Assembly: GCA_032191485.1 (NCBI GenBank)
Contig: JAVDOI010000119.1
Span: forward strand, 302,501-366,500
Source of the DNA: Leptoclinus maculatus
Taxonomy: Eukaryota; Chordata; Actinopteri; Perciformes; Stichaeidae
Length of the DNA: 64,000 nucleotides
Reading direction: 5' to 3'
Positions within the stretch are counted from its first letter, which is position 1. Every line of letters starts with the position of its first letter. The translations under genes were made by a program, and so were the position numbers. Positions 25,001-36,700 of the stretch are shown in pieces. The notes beneath the pieces were generated by a model. That model searched no databases, was not told the origin of the DNA, and was given only the letters and a program-made list of their open reading frames with translations.

Positions 25001-25601
25001 CTCTCATGGTTCGCTCTCAGCCCCAGAGCTTGCAGCTGTAGTAAAATGGATAGTGGTCATCACGGTGTGTCAGGACTGGAAGGTATAATGTCCTCCCATT
25101 CCCATCTGTCATCATGCTGCGAGTCTTCTTACTGTATTAGTTTACTGTCGGATCCCCCTGTAGACCAGCCTCCCCCCCGTCTGGCTCCTTTATTTTGCTG
25201 CGTGTCCAGGGAATGGGAGATAGCCATTCATTTGGCTTAGAGCGGGATTCTGAAGAAAAAATCTTTGGCCAGGGGCATCAGTGCTGAGCTCGATCAATAG
25301 CCACTCTTCTGGATCCCAGATCAGAGTCAGACCAGTATGCATTACCTTTTGGGGGTTGTTGTCACCGCAAGCAATTTGGTGACTGAGCCCGTTGACAGAG
25401 TATCAGTGCAGCTTTACCACTGGGTCCACATCAATGCCCTGTTTATTCCCCTGTGTTTCCTTTTATAATGCTGATTTATATTGTAATCTATTTAAATACC
25501 ACCTCTGTGTTCCTCATGATTATCAAACTACTGATCCAAAAGACCAACAATACAAGGGTTACACACGGTCACCTCACACCGTGTGCTTTTCCTCTCCTCA
25601 G
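22011..25601 (+). other. Intron w6-w7
   Basis: 3.6 kb, no gene. A diverged dispersed repeat shared with 54660-55090 lies at 24570-24910. A stretch at 24058-24130 ('ggatgcactgatccaattct...') resembles the end of another fish hAT family, weakly. 22600-22980 is GC-richer but unassigned. Confidence 0.75.
24570..24910 (+). repeat. Diverged dispersed repeat, copy A
   Basis: Aligns on the same strand with 54660-55090: 'aacaataaggccac', the 'cttcttct...gccg.cctggt' block, 'caagaagag', 'ggttctca.gaaag', 'actcatatttg', 'gcagtttgA.t.atgaa'. Family not identified. Confidence 0.6.
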
Positions 25602-25793
25602 GTGCTACGTGTCGTGCGTTTGATTAAGATCTCCCCGGCTCTGGAGGACTTTGTGTATAAGATATTTGGTCCGGGGAAAAAACTCGGCAGCCTGGTGGTG
25701 TTCACAGCCAGCCTCCTCATCGTCATGTCGGCCATCAGCCTGCAGATGTTCTGCTTCGTGGAGGAACTGGACCGCTTCACCACGTTCCCCAGG
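25602..25793 (+). CDS. nalcn: nalcn exon w7: domain II S4, S4-S5 linker and S5
   Basis: 64 codons, phase 0. VLRVVRLIKISPALEDFVYK carries the few positive S4 charges; IFGPGKKLG is the S4-S5 linker; SLVVFTASLLIVMSAISLQM is S5, followed by FCFVEELDRFTTFPR. Acceptor CTCCTCAG; donor AGG|GTAAGG. Confidence 0.97.
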
Positions 25794-27048
25794 GTAAGGA
25801 ACCCCTCGCACTCAGCCTGCCACCAAGAGGGCAATCTGTCTGTATTAGCTTTATTAAAGAAAGCCTCTATCGTGTGATTCTGCTTATTTCTTAGATGCAT
25901 TGTTATATGTGTGCTTTTTGGTAAACTGTGCCTAAATGAATCACAACTTGTTTCAAATGCACCCTGAGTCACATACCTAAGCCCAGATGGGTGATTCATT
26001 CATTTAATATTTATTTTATTCAGCCAACATGTTCATGCAACATCAGCAGTTATATAGTAACCAAATAACGCCGACCAAACGGGTAAACTCTTAAAAACTC
26101 CTCTTCTGAATATGCCCTGATGGAAACATGCAATGCAGTTATAATCAGGACACACAGGTACACACAGAACTTATACATTCATGCGAGCAGCTCCAGAGAG
26201 ACACCTCAGACAAGCAGCAGAGAGTCTGCAGATGTCGATGATGGGTTGCGCGATGAGCTCGACAGATGTGGTACCTCCTTTGATTTCTAAGTGCTCGTGA
26301 GCCGCCTTCGCTCTCATTAGCCTCATCTTTCCATCCTCCTTTCTTTTTTTTTGTATTCCTCCTCACCCCCTCCAACATTTCTCCGATCCCAGGCACAGCG
26401 GGACACGGGGGGGTTGCTCGTAAACAGATGCCACTTGTATGCTCGCTCTCACTCTCTCTCTTCGTCTCCGTCACTGCCTGTGCCTCATGTGCACACAAGA
26501 CGCACACCGCATCACAGTTAATGATGTTTGGCTGTCTCCCCCCCACGGGCAACGACCTGTTGCTGGGTTTATCTTCATCGGCGGTGACGTGGGAGATGTG
26601 GGAGCAGCTGGGAGGGGCTGGCTGGCTGGGCGGGGGGGGGGGGGGGGGAGGGCTGCTGTCTGGAGGTGAGATACTAAGGAGGAGGCACAGTCATGCCATT
26701 TGACTCCAGGGGCCACGGTGTTGCCTCTGTCTCTTCCCTACACTTTTATCTGACCTCTACCAAGTCAATTAGAGAGCAGCAGGACAGAATGAAATGTCTC
26801 CTCATTTCCTCTCTTCTTTCTCTCTATAATATTTAAAAAATCCTTACCTAGAGAGGAATGGTCAGGAAAGGATCAGCTGTGTGATATTTGCCCTCCTGCG
26901 AAAGAAAAAGAAAGCATGTTTCAAATGTCAGATCCTTCTGCCTCTCGGTGTAATTCCCTCTCCCTCTCTTCACTGCTCACGCACTCACTTGCCCTCTGTA
27001 GCCCTTTGCCTCTCTGACTCCTCTTATCCTGTGCTTTCCTCCCTGTAG
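25794..27048 (+). other. Intron w7-w8
   Basis: 1.25 kb. Contains a G-run of about 19 bases interrupted once (26629-26649) and CT-rich sequence before the acceptor. No gene seen. Confidence 0.8.
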
Positions 27049-27186
27049 GCATTCATGTCCATGTTCCAGATCCTAACCCAGGAGGGCTGGGTGGATGTCA
27101 TGGACCAGACTCTGGTGGCTGTAGGTCACATGTGGGCTCCCGTAGTAGCCATTTACTTCATCCTCTACCATCTGTTCGCTACCCTG
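27049..27186 (+). CDS. nalcn: nalcn exon w8: domain II pore loop and start of S6
   Basis: 46 codons, phase 0. AFMSMFQILTQEGWVDVMDQ holds the domain II filter glutamate (27082-27084). HMWAPVVAIYFILYHLFATL starts S6. Acceptor CCCTGTAG; donor CTG|GTGAGG. Confidence 0.97.
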
Positions 27187-28114
27187 GTGAGGAACTCGCT
27201 GTGCTGTTTCAAATGTACAGGTCAAAAAAGTTGCAAGAGATGCATTTCAGTGCAGTGCACTCATATTATTCACATTATTGTGGTCAGTAAAAGCAGGGTT
27301 GCTGAAAATAAGTGGTTGAAAGGATACACAAATAGTTTTCTCAATGCATCCAATTAGTGCCCCCGCGCCCGTCGGTGTGCTCTCAAGTGATGCATCTAAT
27401 CCCAGTCGATCAGACTTGCAGGCGTAAGAAGTGCTGACATTTTGGCGGTTTGACCCTCTAATATGGGGAACGTTCAGACAACACAGACGGTCTCAGGATG
27501 ACTCACGCTTCAGCACAGACAGACGGGATGTCCTCCACAACAGAACAAGCAACAAATGCAATTACTAGGCAGACTTTGTACTTTTGGAAAGAAAATAAGT
27601 CTTATTATAATAATAATAAGATAATTATAATGACATTTACATATTGCGACGTGTTCACACACTGAGAAGAAGTCGAGTCAAAGTTTATCAGAACCCGATA
27701 TCACAAAGCATGCCTCAAGGGGGCTGCGCGTGTATTTAATACTGCAGCGTTGGCCGAGCACACAGACACCTGTAGACGTGACATGAGCTACATATACGAG
27801 GCATCAAACATGGAAAATAGTTGAAGGTGCAGGGATTCAAATCCAATCCAATTACAAGGAACAGAGAGTTATATGTCTGTGAAAGGTCACTGAGGCCGCA
27901 AGGTCGACTGTTTTAAAAGGTGCTGAATTTGATATTCAGAGCATTAATATAGCAGCAAACAACTATTAGCTATGTGAAGACATAGTGGAGTAATGTCTTC
28001 ATGAGCAGATAGTGAAGGTAAACACTGTTAGCGCTGTTAGCTGAGAGCCGTTCTCTCTCTTTGTAATGTGTTCACACACAGCATTGTGTTCTAATGTCTC
28101 TTGTTGCATTTTAG
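27187..28114 (+). other. Intron w8-w9
   Basis: 928 bp; a short AATAAT run near 27605-27635; nothing else recognised. Confidence 0.8.
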
Positions 28115-28189
28115 ATTCTGCTCAGTCTTTTTGTGGCTGTAATCTTGGACAATCTTGAGTTGGATGAAGACTTGAAGAAGCTCAAACAG
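28115..28189 (+). CDS. nalcn: nalcn exon w9: end of domain II S6
   Basis: 25 codons, ILLSLFVAVILDNLELDEDL then KKLKQ: the cytoplasmic end of S6 and the start of the II-III linker. Acceptor ATTTTAG; donor CAG|GTAAGA. Confidence 0.97.
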
Positions 28190-29054
28190 GTAAGAAATGT
28201 AAATGATGTCCAGAGACTAAAAAAAAACTCCCGCTCAGATCCGTTAAGCTACATCATTATCTAGGAATAGGAACAGTTCATTTGTTTGCACATGCAGTAT
28301 TAGGATTCCAAATAAGGGAGATGGGGCACTAAACCATGAGTGTCTGTGTCTGAGTTAGCAGTAATCTCTGTAAACACATTCTGGATTCATATGCACATAT
28401 CTGTAGGCAACGGGACAAGATACTGGTATTGGAAGCTGGTTTCTGTTTGTAGACTGTGTAGTGTTGACCAATCACGTTGGAGGAGGCTTTGGTTGAAGCC
28501 ACTGGCTGTTGTCTGATCACGATTTAGCTTTTTATTCGTTTGAAACTAGCTTAAAATGTGACTCCGCAACTCACCTATCTCACAAGCTTTGCGTACTATC
28601 ATCACCTATTGAAAGTAGGTGTCGCTGATAGAAAACACAGTTCTCCACCTAGAATGACTGATTATCACCTGAGACTCGCTTTGGTGGACAGTTTAAGATA
28701 AATGTGTCTGGAGGGTTCTTGTGTTCCAGAAAGAGTTAATAACAAGTGGTGTGTGTGCTTTTCAGTTAAGTCTTGGACATTTAATACCGAAGGACTAAGG
28801 ACTGTCAATCACCTCTTCAGTAGTTCTGTTTGGCTCGACTAATTCAACCATGGCCGAGCTAGATTAAAGCTACATTTGTGACATGGCACTGACAGGCTGG
28901 TTTATCACAATGTTACAGTCCGTGCCTTAAAGTTGTGAATGACCCACTACTTTATCTTTTCTTTAAAATATATTTAGTGTAGAAATGCTCCGAGGGGTGA
29001 TCCCTTCATCAGTTCAAGGATATACAGCTCTAGTGGGCATGGTGCAGGTTTCTT

Positions 29055-29512
29055 TCCTGCTTGTGCAATGTTAAAACAGATGACTGTGCATGTTTCACCC
29101 CGTGCATCATTTCTTTGAATTTGGAAAGGTTCAATCAATTTGATTTACATAATTTCCATTTTATTAATCATGTGTGGCAATAAATGAAGGCCAGTATGTG
29201 TTCCAGTACAAAACCTGCAGCACCTTCTGTAAGAGTGATCTATTACAATCCCAGTTTCTATGTTGTTTTTATTTAATTTATATGATCTTTAACAGCAAAC
29301 TTTAAAAAAAAGTATGCATACAATTTGGTTTATTACTCCTGCTTGTGCAATGTTGAAACAGATGACTGTGCATGTTTCACCCCGTAGTCATGGGCCCCCC
29401 ATGCATCATTTCTTTGAATTTGAAAAGGGTCAATAGATTTGATTGACATCATTTTCCTTTTTATAAATGACATGTGGCAAGATATTTAGACCGGTATGTA
29501 TTTCAGTACAAC
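29055..29512 (+). repeat. Local direct duplication with spacer
   Basis: Copy A (about 29055-29212) and copy B (about 29337-29512) share 'gcttgtgcaatgtt', 'aaacagatgactgtgcatgt', 'ttcaccccgt', 'catcatttctttgaattt' and 'cagtacaa'. Copy B has a 15-base insertion after 'caccccgt'. The spacing is about 283 bp. Confidence 0.8.
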
Positions 29513-29965
29513 GTCTTTCTTTCAGTAGACCTATTGACCAGTTAGAATAACAATAGCAGTTTGATTTGGAGGGATAACTTATTTGTCTGCTGCTTGCCAT
29601 TTCTGCTTGTTGTTTGCTGCCACATTTTATTTAAAATCACTCTGTTGTCAATACAGAGTGCAGGTTTTTCCTCTATAGAGTTGAGTAAGTGGGCAATTAA
29701 CTTTGATAAAGCAAAACCCATGTTGTGTGAAAAAGCTGTCACTTACACACAGACGGGGCCTCGGTGCTTGTCATTGTTCAACGGGTGAACCAGTTTCTGT
29801 CATCAAATGAAGTGCAGATGAATTGGGGGAATTGTTTTGTTGAACGGTCACAGAGAGAAGAATCCCTAAAGATCGAAGCCCCTGGTCAGTTCATGGGGGT
29901 AGCCATACAGTACGATACTTTATGAATTAATCTACTGTATAAACTCACTGACATTAACGGGTTTG

Positions 29966-29967
<2 letters not shown>

Positions 29968-29996
<29 letters not shown>
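29968..29996. repeat. CA microsatellite
   Basis: Short pure (CA) run. Confidence 0.9.
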
Positions 29997-29999
<3 letters not shown>

Positions 30000-31743
30000 C
30001 ACATAAACAGCGTGCACTCACAGCCGGCTGGCAGGTCTCAGCTTGCCTGGGCAGGTTATTTCCCACCCACAGCTGAGTGATTAGGCGCAGCGACTGTAAA
30101 ATTGCCTATTTTACAGGTGCTTCAATCACGGATACGGAGGCTGCATATAAATAGACCGTAGATTGTGATCACGCACTCACAAGAGAAAGCTTCTGCAAAC
30201 ATTTGGCAAAAGGCCCGACGACACGGCCAGCGCTTCTATAAGAAATACCCACGAGGGCTTTTGAGGGATGAGAAGCCAATTACAGTGTATGAGATGAATC
30301 TTTTTATTTTGCCCGCTGTTTGATGAATGACTTCATTGAGTTGGTAATGTTTGTGATTCGTCCTTAATGTGACCATGGCAAGCTCTTCAAAGAGGAAAAG
30401 AAATGACAATATATAGAAAATAGTGTTGCCTCATGTATTTATTGTCCTCTCAAAAACAGTGATAATTCAGTGACTGTTATGGGAATTGGATGGATATCAA
30501 TCAATGTTTGTTCATTATTTTGACGGTGTGACACAAAGAATCCATGTGTGTATTCTCTCCCCTTAGACGTGTTTTAATCATCTCTTCTTCACAGTTGATC
30601 GAACACACAGACCGTTGCTGTGTTCAAATTAATTGCAAATAATGGAATGACAAATTGAAGCCGAATAAACTATTCAAATAGCGAGTTCGTGCAAAGCATA
30701 GAACTTTGTCTTGGTGTAATTTGAAGAGAAATAAGGTGACAGGTTATCTTGCCCCTGACATCCTGCTCCCCGTCACGCTCCGTGTGTGTCAGAAATCTCA
30801 GTCAAAGAAAAGCAGTCAAACGCGTCGGCTCACCTTCCACGCCATTGTGTTTCGCTTCTACCCATGAAAGACTTCAAGAATAACAAACGTGTGCGGTCGC
30901 AGGTGTGCCAGCGGCGTCTTTACTGTATGTGTGTGTGTCTGGGGTGCACGTGTCGCTTTAAAATGACAATTCACATGTGCTGCCAAGCTTTGAGCGATAA
31001 GGCCCACCTGCACTGCACAATGGTGAACCATTCTTCTAATTCATTTCCATATATGTTAGTAAGTCACTGCCAATGTCATGTTCTATGTGACAATCGGTAT
31101 ACACTTGTAGTACAGTACCTTCTGACTTCACCATCAGCGTATTATGAATTTATTCATTTAGCACATCGAAGTAGTCTTGTAGATCTCCATATACATTCAT
31201 CTGTGACCTTACAAAATACGTTTTTTGGCCATGAGTTTAGAATTAATATGCTAATTATGACAATTTCACACAAATGTCAAATAGGATAAAATGATGAAGT
31301 GATGACATTTTGGTCAGACATGGATGGAAACCACAACATGACTGGCATCGAACCGCGAGGCGGTAATTAGTTAACATTATTGGCTGCGTCTCAATTCAGT
31401 GGCCGTTATCGTCTCTGTGGCTACCTCTGCTGCCGACTTAACAACAATCTGAGACACCATAGAAATAAAATAGGATCAATCAATGTAAATAAGATCAATG
31501 TAGCTAGATGATCAGAGCGGCAGCCATTTTTATGTGTAGCCTACCATTGCCATTGCGACCGTTGTGGCGCGCTAACTCCCGTATGAACTAAACAGATTCA
31601 CGGCGACTGGTGGGCTCACTGAGGTGAGGTTTTGCAGTAACGACTATGAAAGCAGGTGTTAAGTAACGTTACGAAGCGTGGAGAACCACGGAAAATGAGT
31701 AAAATGTAACAACTTAATGCTTGATCCGCACGTTTTACTGTAA

Positions 31744-31845
31744 CTAGTGTAGCATTTCAATATTGTGGAATTAGCAAGCTAGCTAGCTAACTAGCAAACA
31801 GCTGGCTAGTTAGCTAGCTTGCTAATTCCACCATGCTACACTTGG
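31744..31845. repeat. Long imperfect palindrome (GCTA-rich hairpin)
   Basis: The left arm GTGTAGCA (31747-31754) ... GGAATTAGCAAGCTAGCTAG is matched by the right arm GCTAGTTAGCTAGCTTGCTA ... TGCTACAC (31834-31841), with a loop of about 9 bases (AAACAGCTG). The arms differ by one GCTA unit. It could form a cruciform or be a small fold-back element. The surrounding 31380-32040 sequence ('ggctgcgtctcaattcag') looks like a DNA-transposon remnant, but I found no matching far end. Confidence 0.75.
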
Positions 31846-32280
31846 TGAAGTAAATGTGCCCGACAGTGGGCTGGTGGCCGCTGGGTACAACGGTCCCTCC
31901 GGCTCACGCCCCATCGCAGAGAAGGACAAGTTAGTTAAGCTAGTTACCTAGCTTACTAGCCAGTCGTCCGGATGCAGCTCTTGAGACGGCAAGCTGAGAC
32001 AACACTCACTGACGTGTGTTGTCACCATTGTAACTAATAACAATTGCCATTTCCTTTGTACTAGGCAAACAGGACAAGAAAGGCTCCAGCTTTTACCTGT
32101 TCAACTTTATAAAGTTGTTAATGTTAAAGAGCCATTTGTCAAACTCCACCCCACCCGCAAATATCTGCTCCATTATTGCCCACATCTGATGGAGTTACCT
32201 GGCAGTGCTTTTTGGTCGTCATCATGTCATCATCGGGGCTGATTTATGTTTCCACCATGCGTGTAAGCTGCTGTTGTCAT

Positions 32281-32304
32281 ATGTGTGTGTGTGTGTGTGT
32301 GTGT
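32281..32304. repeat. TG microsatellite
   Basis: Short pure (TG) run just before the telomere-like minisatellite. Confidence 0.9.
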
Positions 32305-32399
32305 GGACGTGCTATCCCCGTATTGTGACGACATACATCTGATTACACTGTGACATTGTGGACATTGTGGGGACTCGCCTTGCTTTTGGGGACAAAATG

Positions 32400-33095
32400 G
32401 GTTACAGTTTAGGTAAAGTTTTAGGTCTAGGTCAAGATTTAGCTTACGGTTCATTTTAAGTATTAGGTCTAGGTTTGGGTTAATGTTAAGTTTCAGGTCT
32501 AGGTTAAGTTTAAGTTTTAGGTGTAGGTTAAGGTTTAGGTTAATGTTAAGTTTCAGGTCTAGGTTAAGTTTAAGTTTTAGGTGTAGGTTAAGGTCTAGGT
32601 TTAGGTTAATGTTAAGTTTCAGGTCTAGGTTAAGTTTAAGTTTTAGGTGTAGGTTAAGGTTTAGGTCTAGTTTAAGTTTTAGGTGTAGGTTAAGGTCTAG
32701 GTTTAGGTTAATGTTAAGTTTCAGGTCTAGTTTAAGTTTTAGGTGTAGGTTTGGGTTAATGTTAAGTTTTAGGTCTAGTTTAAGTTTTAGGTGTAGGTTT
32801 AGGTTAATGTTAAGTTTCAGGTCTAGGTTAAGTTTAAGTTTTAGGTGTAGGTTTGGGTTAATGTTAAGTTTCAGGTCTAGGTTAAGTTTAAGTTTTAGGT
32901 GTAGGTTTGGGTTAATGTTAAGTTTTAGGTCTAGGTTAAGTTTAAGTTTTAGGTGTAGGTTAAGGTCTAGGTTTAGGTTAATGTTAAGTTTTAGGTCTAG
33001 GTTAAGGTGAAGGTTTGGGTTAATGTTAAGTTTTAGGTCTAGGTTAAGTAGAGTAGGTTAGGTTGGTAGCAGTTATGATTAGGGTTAGGTCTTCA
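32400..33095. repeat. Telomere-like hexamer minisatellite with 54-bp higher-order unit
   Basis: About 690 bp built from TTAGGT, TTAAGT and TCTAGG-type hexamers (vertebrate telomere-like, with GTTAGGGTTAGG near 33079-33090), organised in a 54-bp period. Because the units are multiples of 6 bases, one frame stays open for 175 codons and translates as an 18-residue RSRLSLSFRCR-type repeat. This is a by-product, not a gene. Confidence 0.9.
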
Positions 33096-33140
33096 GTAAA
33101 TGAATGTAAGTCAATGTAATGTCTCCAAAAGTCATGACAA

Positions 33141-33275
<135 letters not shown>

Positions 33276-33648
33276 CAGCAGTACTACTGTTTCTGCCCGT
33301 GTCTGCTGATTTGATAATGACATCATCAATAAGTCATGTAGCTAAAAGCATCTGTCATCGTTTGTATGCTGATTGCAGCCCCTCCTTTCAGGGGATGACT
33401 TGCATCTGTCACCCTCGACGGGCCATTCGTCTTGATTTGTGTTGTTCCATCTAAGAGCCGAAGCTTGAGGCGTCAGGAGAAGCACAGAGACTTGTGGGTA
33501 GTCGCACCGTGATCAAGCAGATTGTCGGCTCACCTCACTGGTTGCTTTAATGTTGTGTGATGTGAGCTGCGGGCAAGTGAAACAGTTCTGAATCCACACA
33601 TCCACACATCGCAGCCCGAGAAAGGGAATTCAAGTCTTTTAGTTTTCA

Positions 33649-33683
<35 letters not shown>

Positions 33684-33834
33684 TGTGCATACACACTCGC
33701 GTGTACATACACATGAAGAGTGGTCATTAATAATTAGGGAATAGAGGGTAAGCAGTGCTGCAGCTAATGAACAACCGGTTTATTCTACCACACTGATGAG
33801 CCAGGAGCAGAGAGGAAGTAGGAATTCCTTAATG

Positions 33835-33879
<45 letters not shown>

Positions 33880-34041
33880 GATACATGCATGTGTGCTCCA
33901 GTGCATGCTCCACTCATCACTGTTGATTAGGATAATGCATTTATTGCGTGAAATTAGGTTTGCTGGAATTTTTAATGAAATGAAGTCTGAGACATGAGAA
34001 AGGTAGACAGCAGAGGAAAGCAGAAGTGAAGGGAGGAAGTA

Positions 34042-34072
<31 letters not shown>
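33649..34072. repeat. Cluster of three CA microsatellites
   Basis: (CA) runs at about 33649-33677, 33836-33876 and 34043-34073 separated by unique sequence. Confidence 0.9.
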
Positions 34073-34076
<4 letters not shown>

Positions 34077-36534
34077 CTCCCAGGTGTGTTTCTGTTCATA
34101 GCTGATGTGAAACTTAAATGACTGAAATATAATTCTAAAACATTGTACACTGTGCAGCAGAAACTGGTTGATTTCTCTTGTGCACTTTGGTGTCGCTCCT
34201 ATTTCTTCGATAGCACAGTCGAAACAACTTCCGGTCAATAATCACCCCCCCAGATGAAGGTAGGCCTTGCTAATGGCTGGGAGTCTCAATTCAAACACAC
34301 TGTCTGAAAGTTGTTGCAACACAACTAGCTTTGGGAAAACAATCTATAGCACAAAGAGCGTTTGTCTGACCTGTGTGTGTAGTAATTAAAGCCCTACCCG
34401 GAAGCTTAGAATAATACATCAACTAATGCGTAGTCTATGACTTCTTGCGTTGTTATCAGATGAAATACATTATTTTATGTTATTGTACATTATTTTATAA
34501 AATAATAATTCTCCACAAGGTTATTGTAGGAGCAGCTGACGGCAGCACAGCCAGTTTGTTTGTTTTGGTGATTTGCAGGTAAAATGCGGTTTAGCCAACA
34601 ACTGTAACATTTCAATCAGGAGAGACTTCATTTTGAGTGAACAAATATTCCTTTGACATGTGCACAACAGGATGACAAATGTGAACATTACTTTTTTACT
34701 TGCCTACAACTGTAATTGTCGCAGTAAAAGCACAATGTAGCCTTTTTGTTTTAGTTTCAATCTCTTGTTGAATCTACAAAATGTGTTTTTTGAGATTTGT
34801 TGCTAAATTGTTGGATAATTATCAGGTTAGGAAAGGCAGTGAGTCATGCATGCTGGACAGCAACTTTGAAGAAACCTTCAAAAGACCAAGGAGAAATGCA
34901 GGTTATGTGTTCACCTCTTTTTCTTTCGTTGCCACGTAACCTCAGCCGGCATTGACCCTAAAACTGCACAGTCCTGGCACGTCAAAGTGCCACCCGGACA
35001 CACCTTTTATCAATCAGAGGAAGACAACAAGAGACGGACAAAAGCTGTGTGTGATTAAAAACAAAAAAATAGTTTGTCTATTGGACGTTTTCGCTGCCCT
35101 ATACCTTCATCTACGGCGTCACAGGTCGGCGGGCTTGGTGATGGTAGAGATGGTCGACGGGCTTGGTGATGGTAGAGACTGATGGCCCATCTCCATCCAA
35201 CAAATCATTTTCTTCCCACAGAGCAATGTGTGCAGCACCAAGGGGAGGTGCAGAGAGAGGGGAAAATGTTTATCCTGTGCCGCTAGATATCAACCAAATA
35301 GAAATAAAAAAGGTGTTTACCCCTAAGGCCAGTGATGATGATGACAATGTGTGTTTGTGTGCGTCTGTGCGTATGAATTGTCGGCGGTGATATATCTGCT
35401 TGAGCGTTTCTCTGCGTACACACTAACAGTCGCTTTTGCATTTCTGTTTGTGCAAAAGTGGAAATGTCTGGTAATCAAACAGGTCCTCGGGCCAGGAAGA
35501 TGAGTCACGACCAACACATTTGGGAAATTGTTGAAACGGAGCAAACAGAAAAGCTAGGCTGAGAGTGAGAAAAGCTAAAAGCGTAGCTACCTTCCCTTCA
35601 TCTACAGTCTGTTTACAGAGAACGCATGCAGACAAAGTGACATTTGAATCCTTCGCACGCTGAGCTCTGAGACCTCTCGCTCTGTCCTTTGACATTTTCT
35701 CTTCCTCTCTCACAAAGACTTTTTCTGAACCGTACGAACAGAGAGAAGAGGAAGCAGCTTTGTGTTCAGATAGATGTGCTCTGTACAGGCACAGTCCTCT
35801 CTTAGTCCATGGACCAGACCAGATACCGGTCCCATCTTAGTGGGCAAAACCGTACCTAACTTATTAATACGGTCAATATAAGTAAATAGATATATGATAG
35901 CATTTCCACAGCTTTTCATTTTTATTGGATATTTTTGTTATTTTCCCTATTAGGGCGATTACAGTGATGTAATCTTGAACCTAAGGCAATTAGAACAATT
36001 AGAACTGTTGTTGATTGTAATCAAAGCAATGGGTTTGAATCTGCGTACACATTTTGAAATAATAAAAATGCTGTTAAAGTAGTGAAAAACAGTGGACGGT
36101 GGCTGACCCGCCGAAAGATACGTTCAGTTACATTATGATGCGTTCAGGCTCTGTCCAGTGAAGATGAGTGTTGGGTGAAGGTAAATTATAACTCATGAAG
36201 GGTTCACATGTGATCTGTTCATATGTAGTGTTGGTGGAGAACTTCAATTAATACAGTTGTTTGAAGGAAATGTTCTTTCAACATCATAAATAGATATTAG
36301 ATATGAATTATGACCTGTTTACCTCTAAGCAGCTTATCATTAAAACTACTAATGACAAGATTTGTGTTAATCCATAAAAATACAATATTTTACTTCCTTA
36401 TCATTAGAATTGTGTTCTTTTAATTTAGAAAAATAAATGACTTTAACAAATTAAAAGGAAAACATTTAGAATTACACTGAGTCAGAGAGCTTGTTTTGGG
36501 ACGGATAGAGCCGTGTAGACCAGCTGCTATAATC

Positions 36535-36700
36535 AAACAAAGGGATCGGTATCTGACAATATGGATCATCAGTGATCGGCAATTAATATCGGCAGCAAAA
36601 AAACATGATCTGGGATCAAGAGTTATATTTGCTCCCTTTTTTCTTTTGTGCTGCTCCGATCAGTGATTTGATCCGTGATACGATCCGAACGGTGAGTTTT
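36535..36700. mobile_element. Possible hAT-family remnant ('gatcggtatc...')
   Basis: 'gggatcggtatctgacaat', 'tgatcggcaattaatatcgg' and 'cagtgatttgatccgtgat' resemble a BED-type hAT repeat of fishes. Degenerate, with no clear termini. Confidence 0.3.

Noticed and set aside
30786..31289. 167-codon open frame
   Set aside because: No family resemblance, irregular composition, lies in an intron; taken as chance.
32483..33010. 175-codon open frame rich in Arg/Ser/Leu/Phe
   Set aside because: It is the translation of a 54-bp minisatellite made of hexamers; the frame is open only because the unit is a multiple of three.
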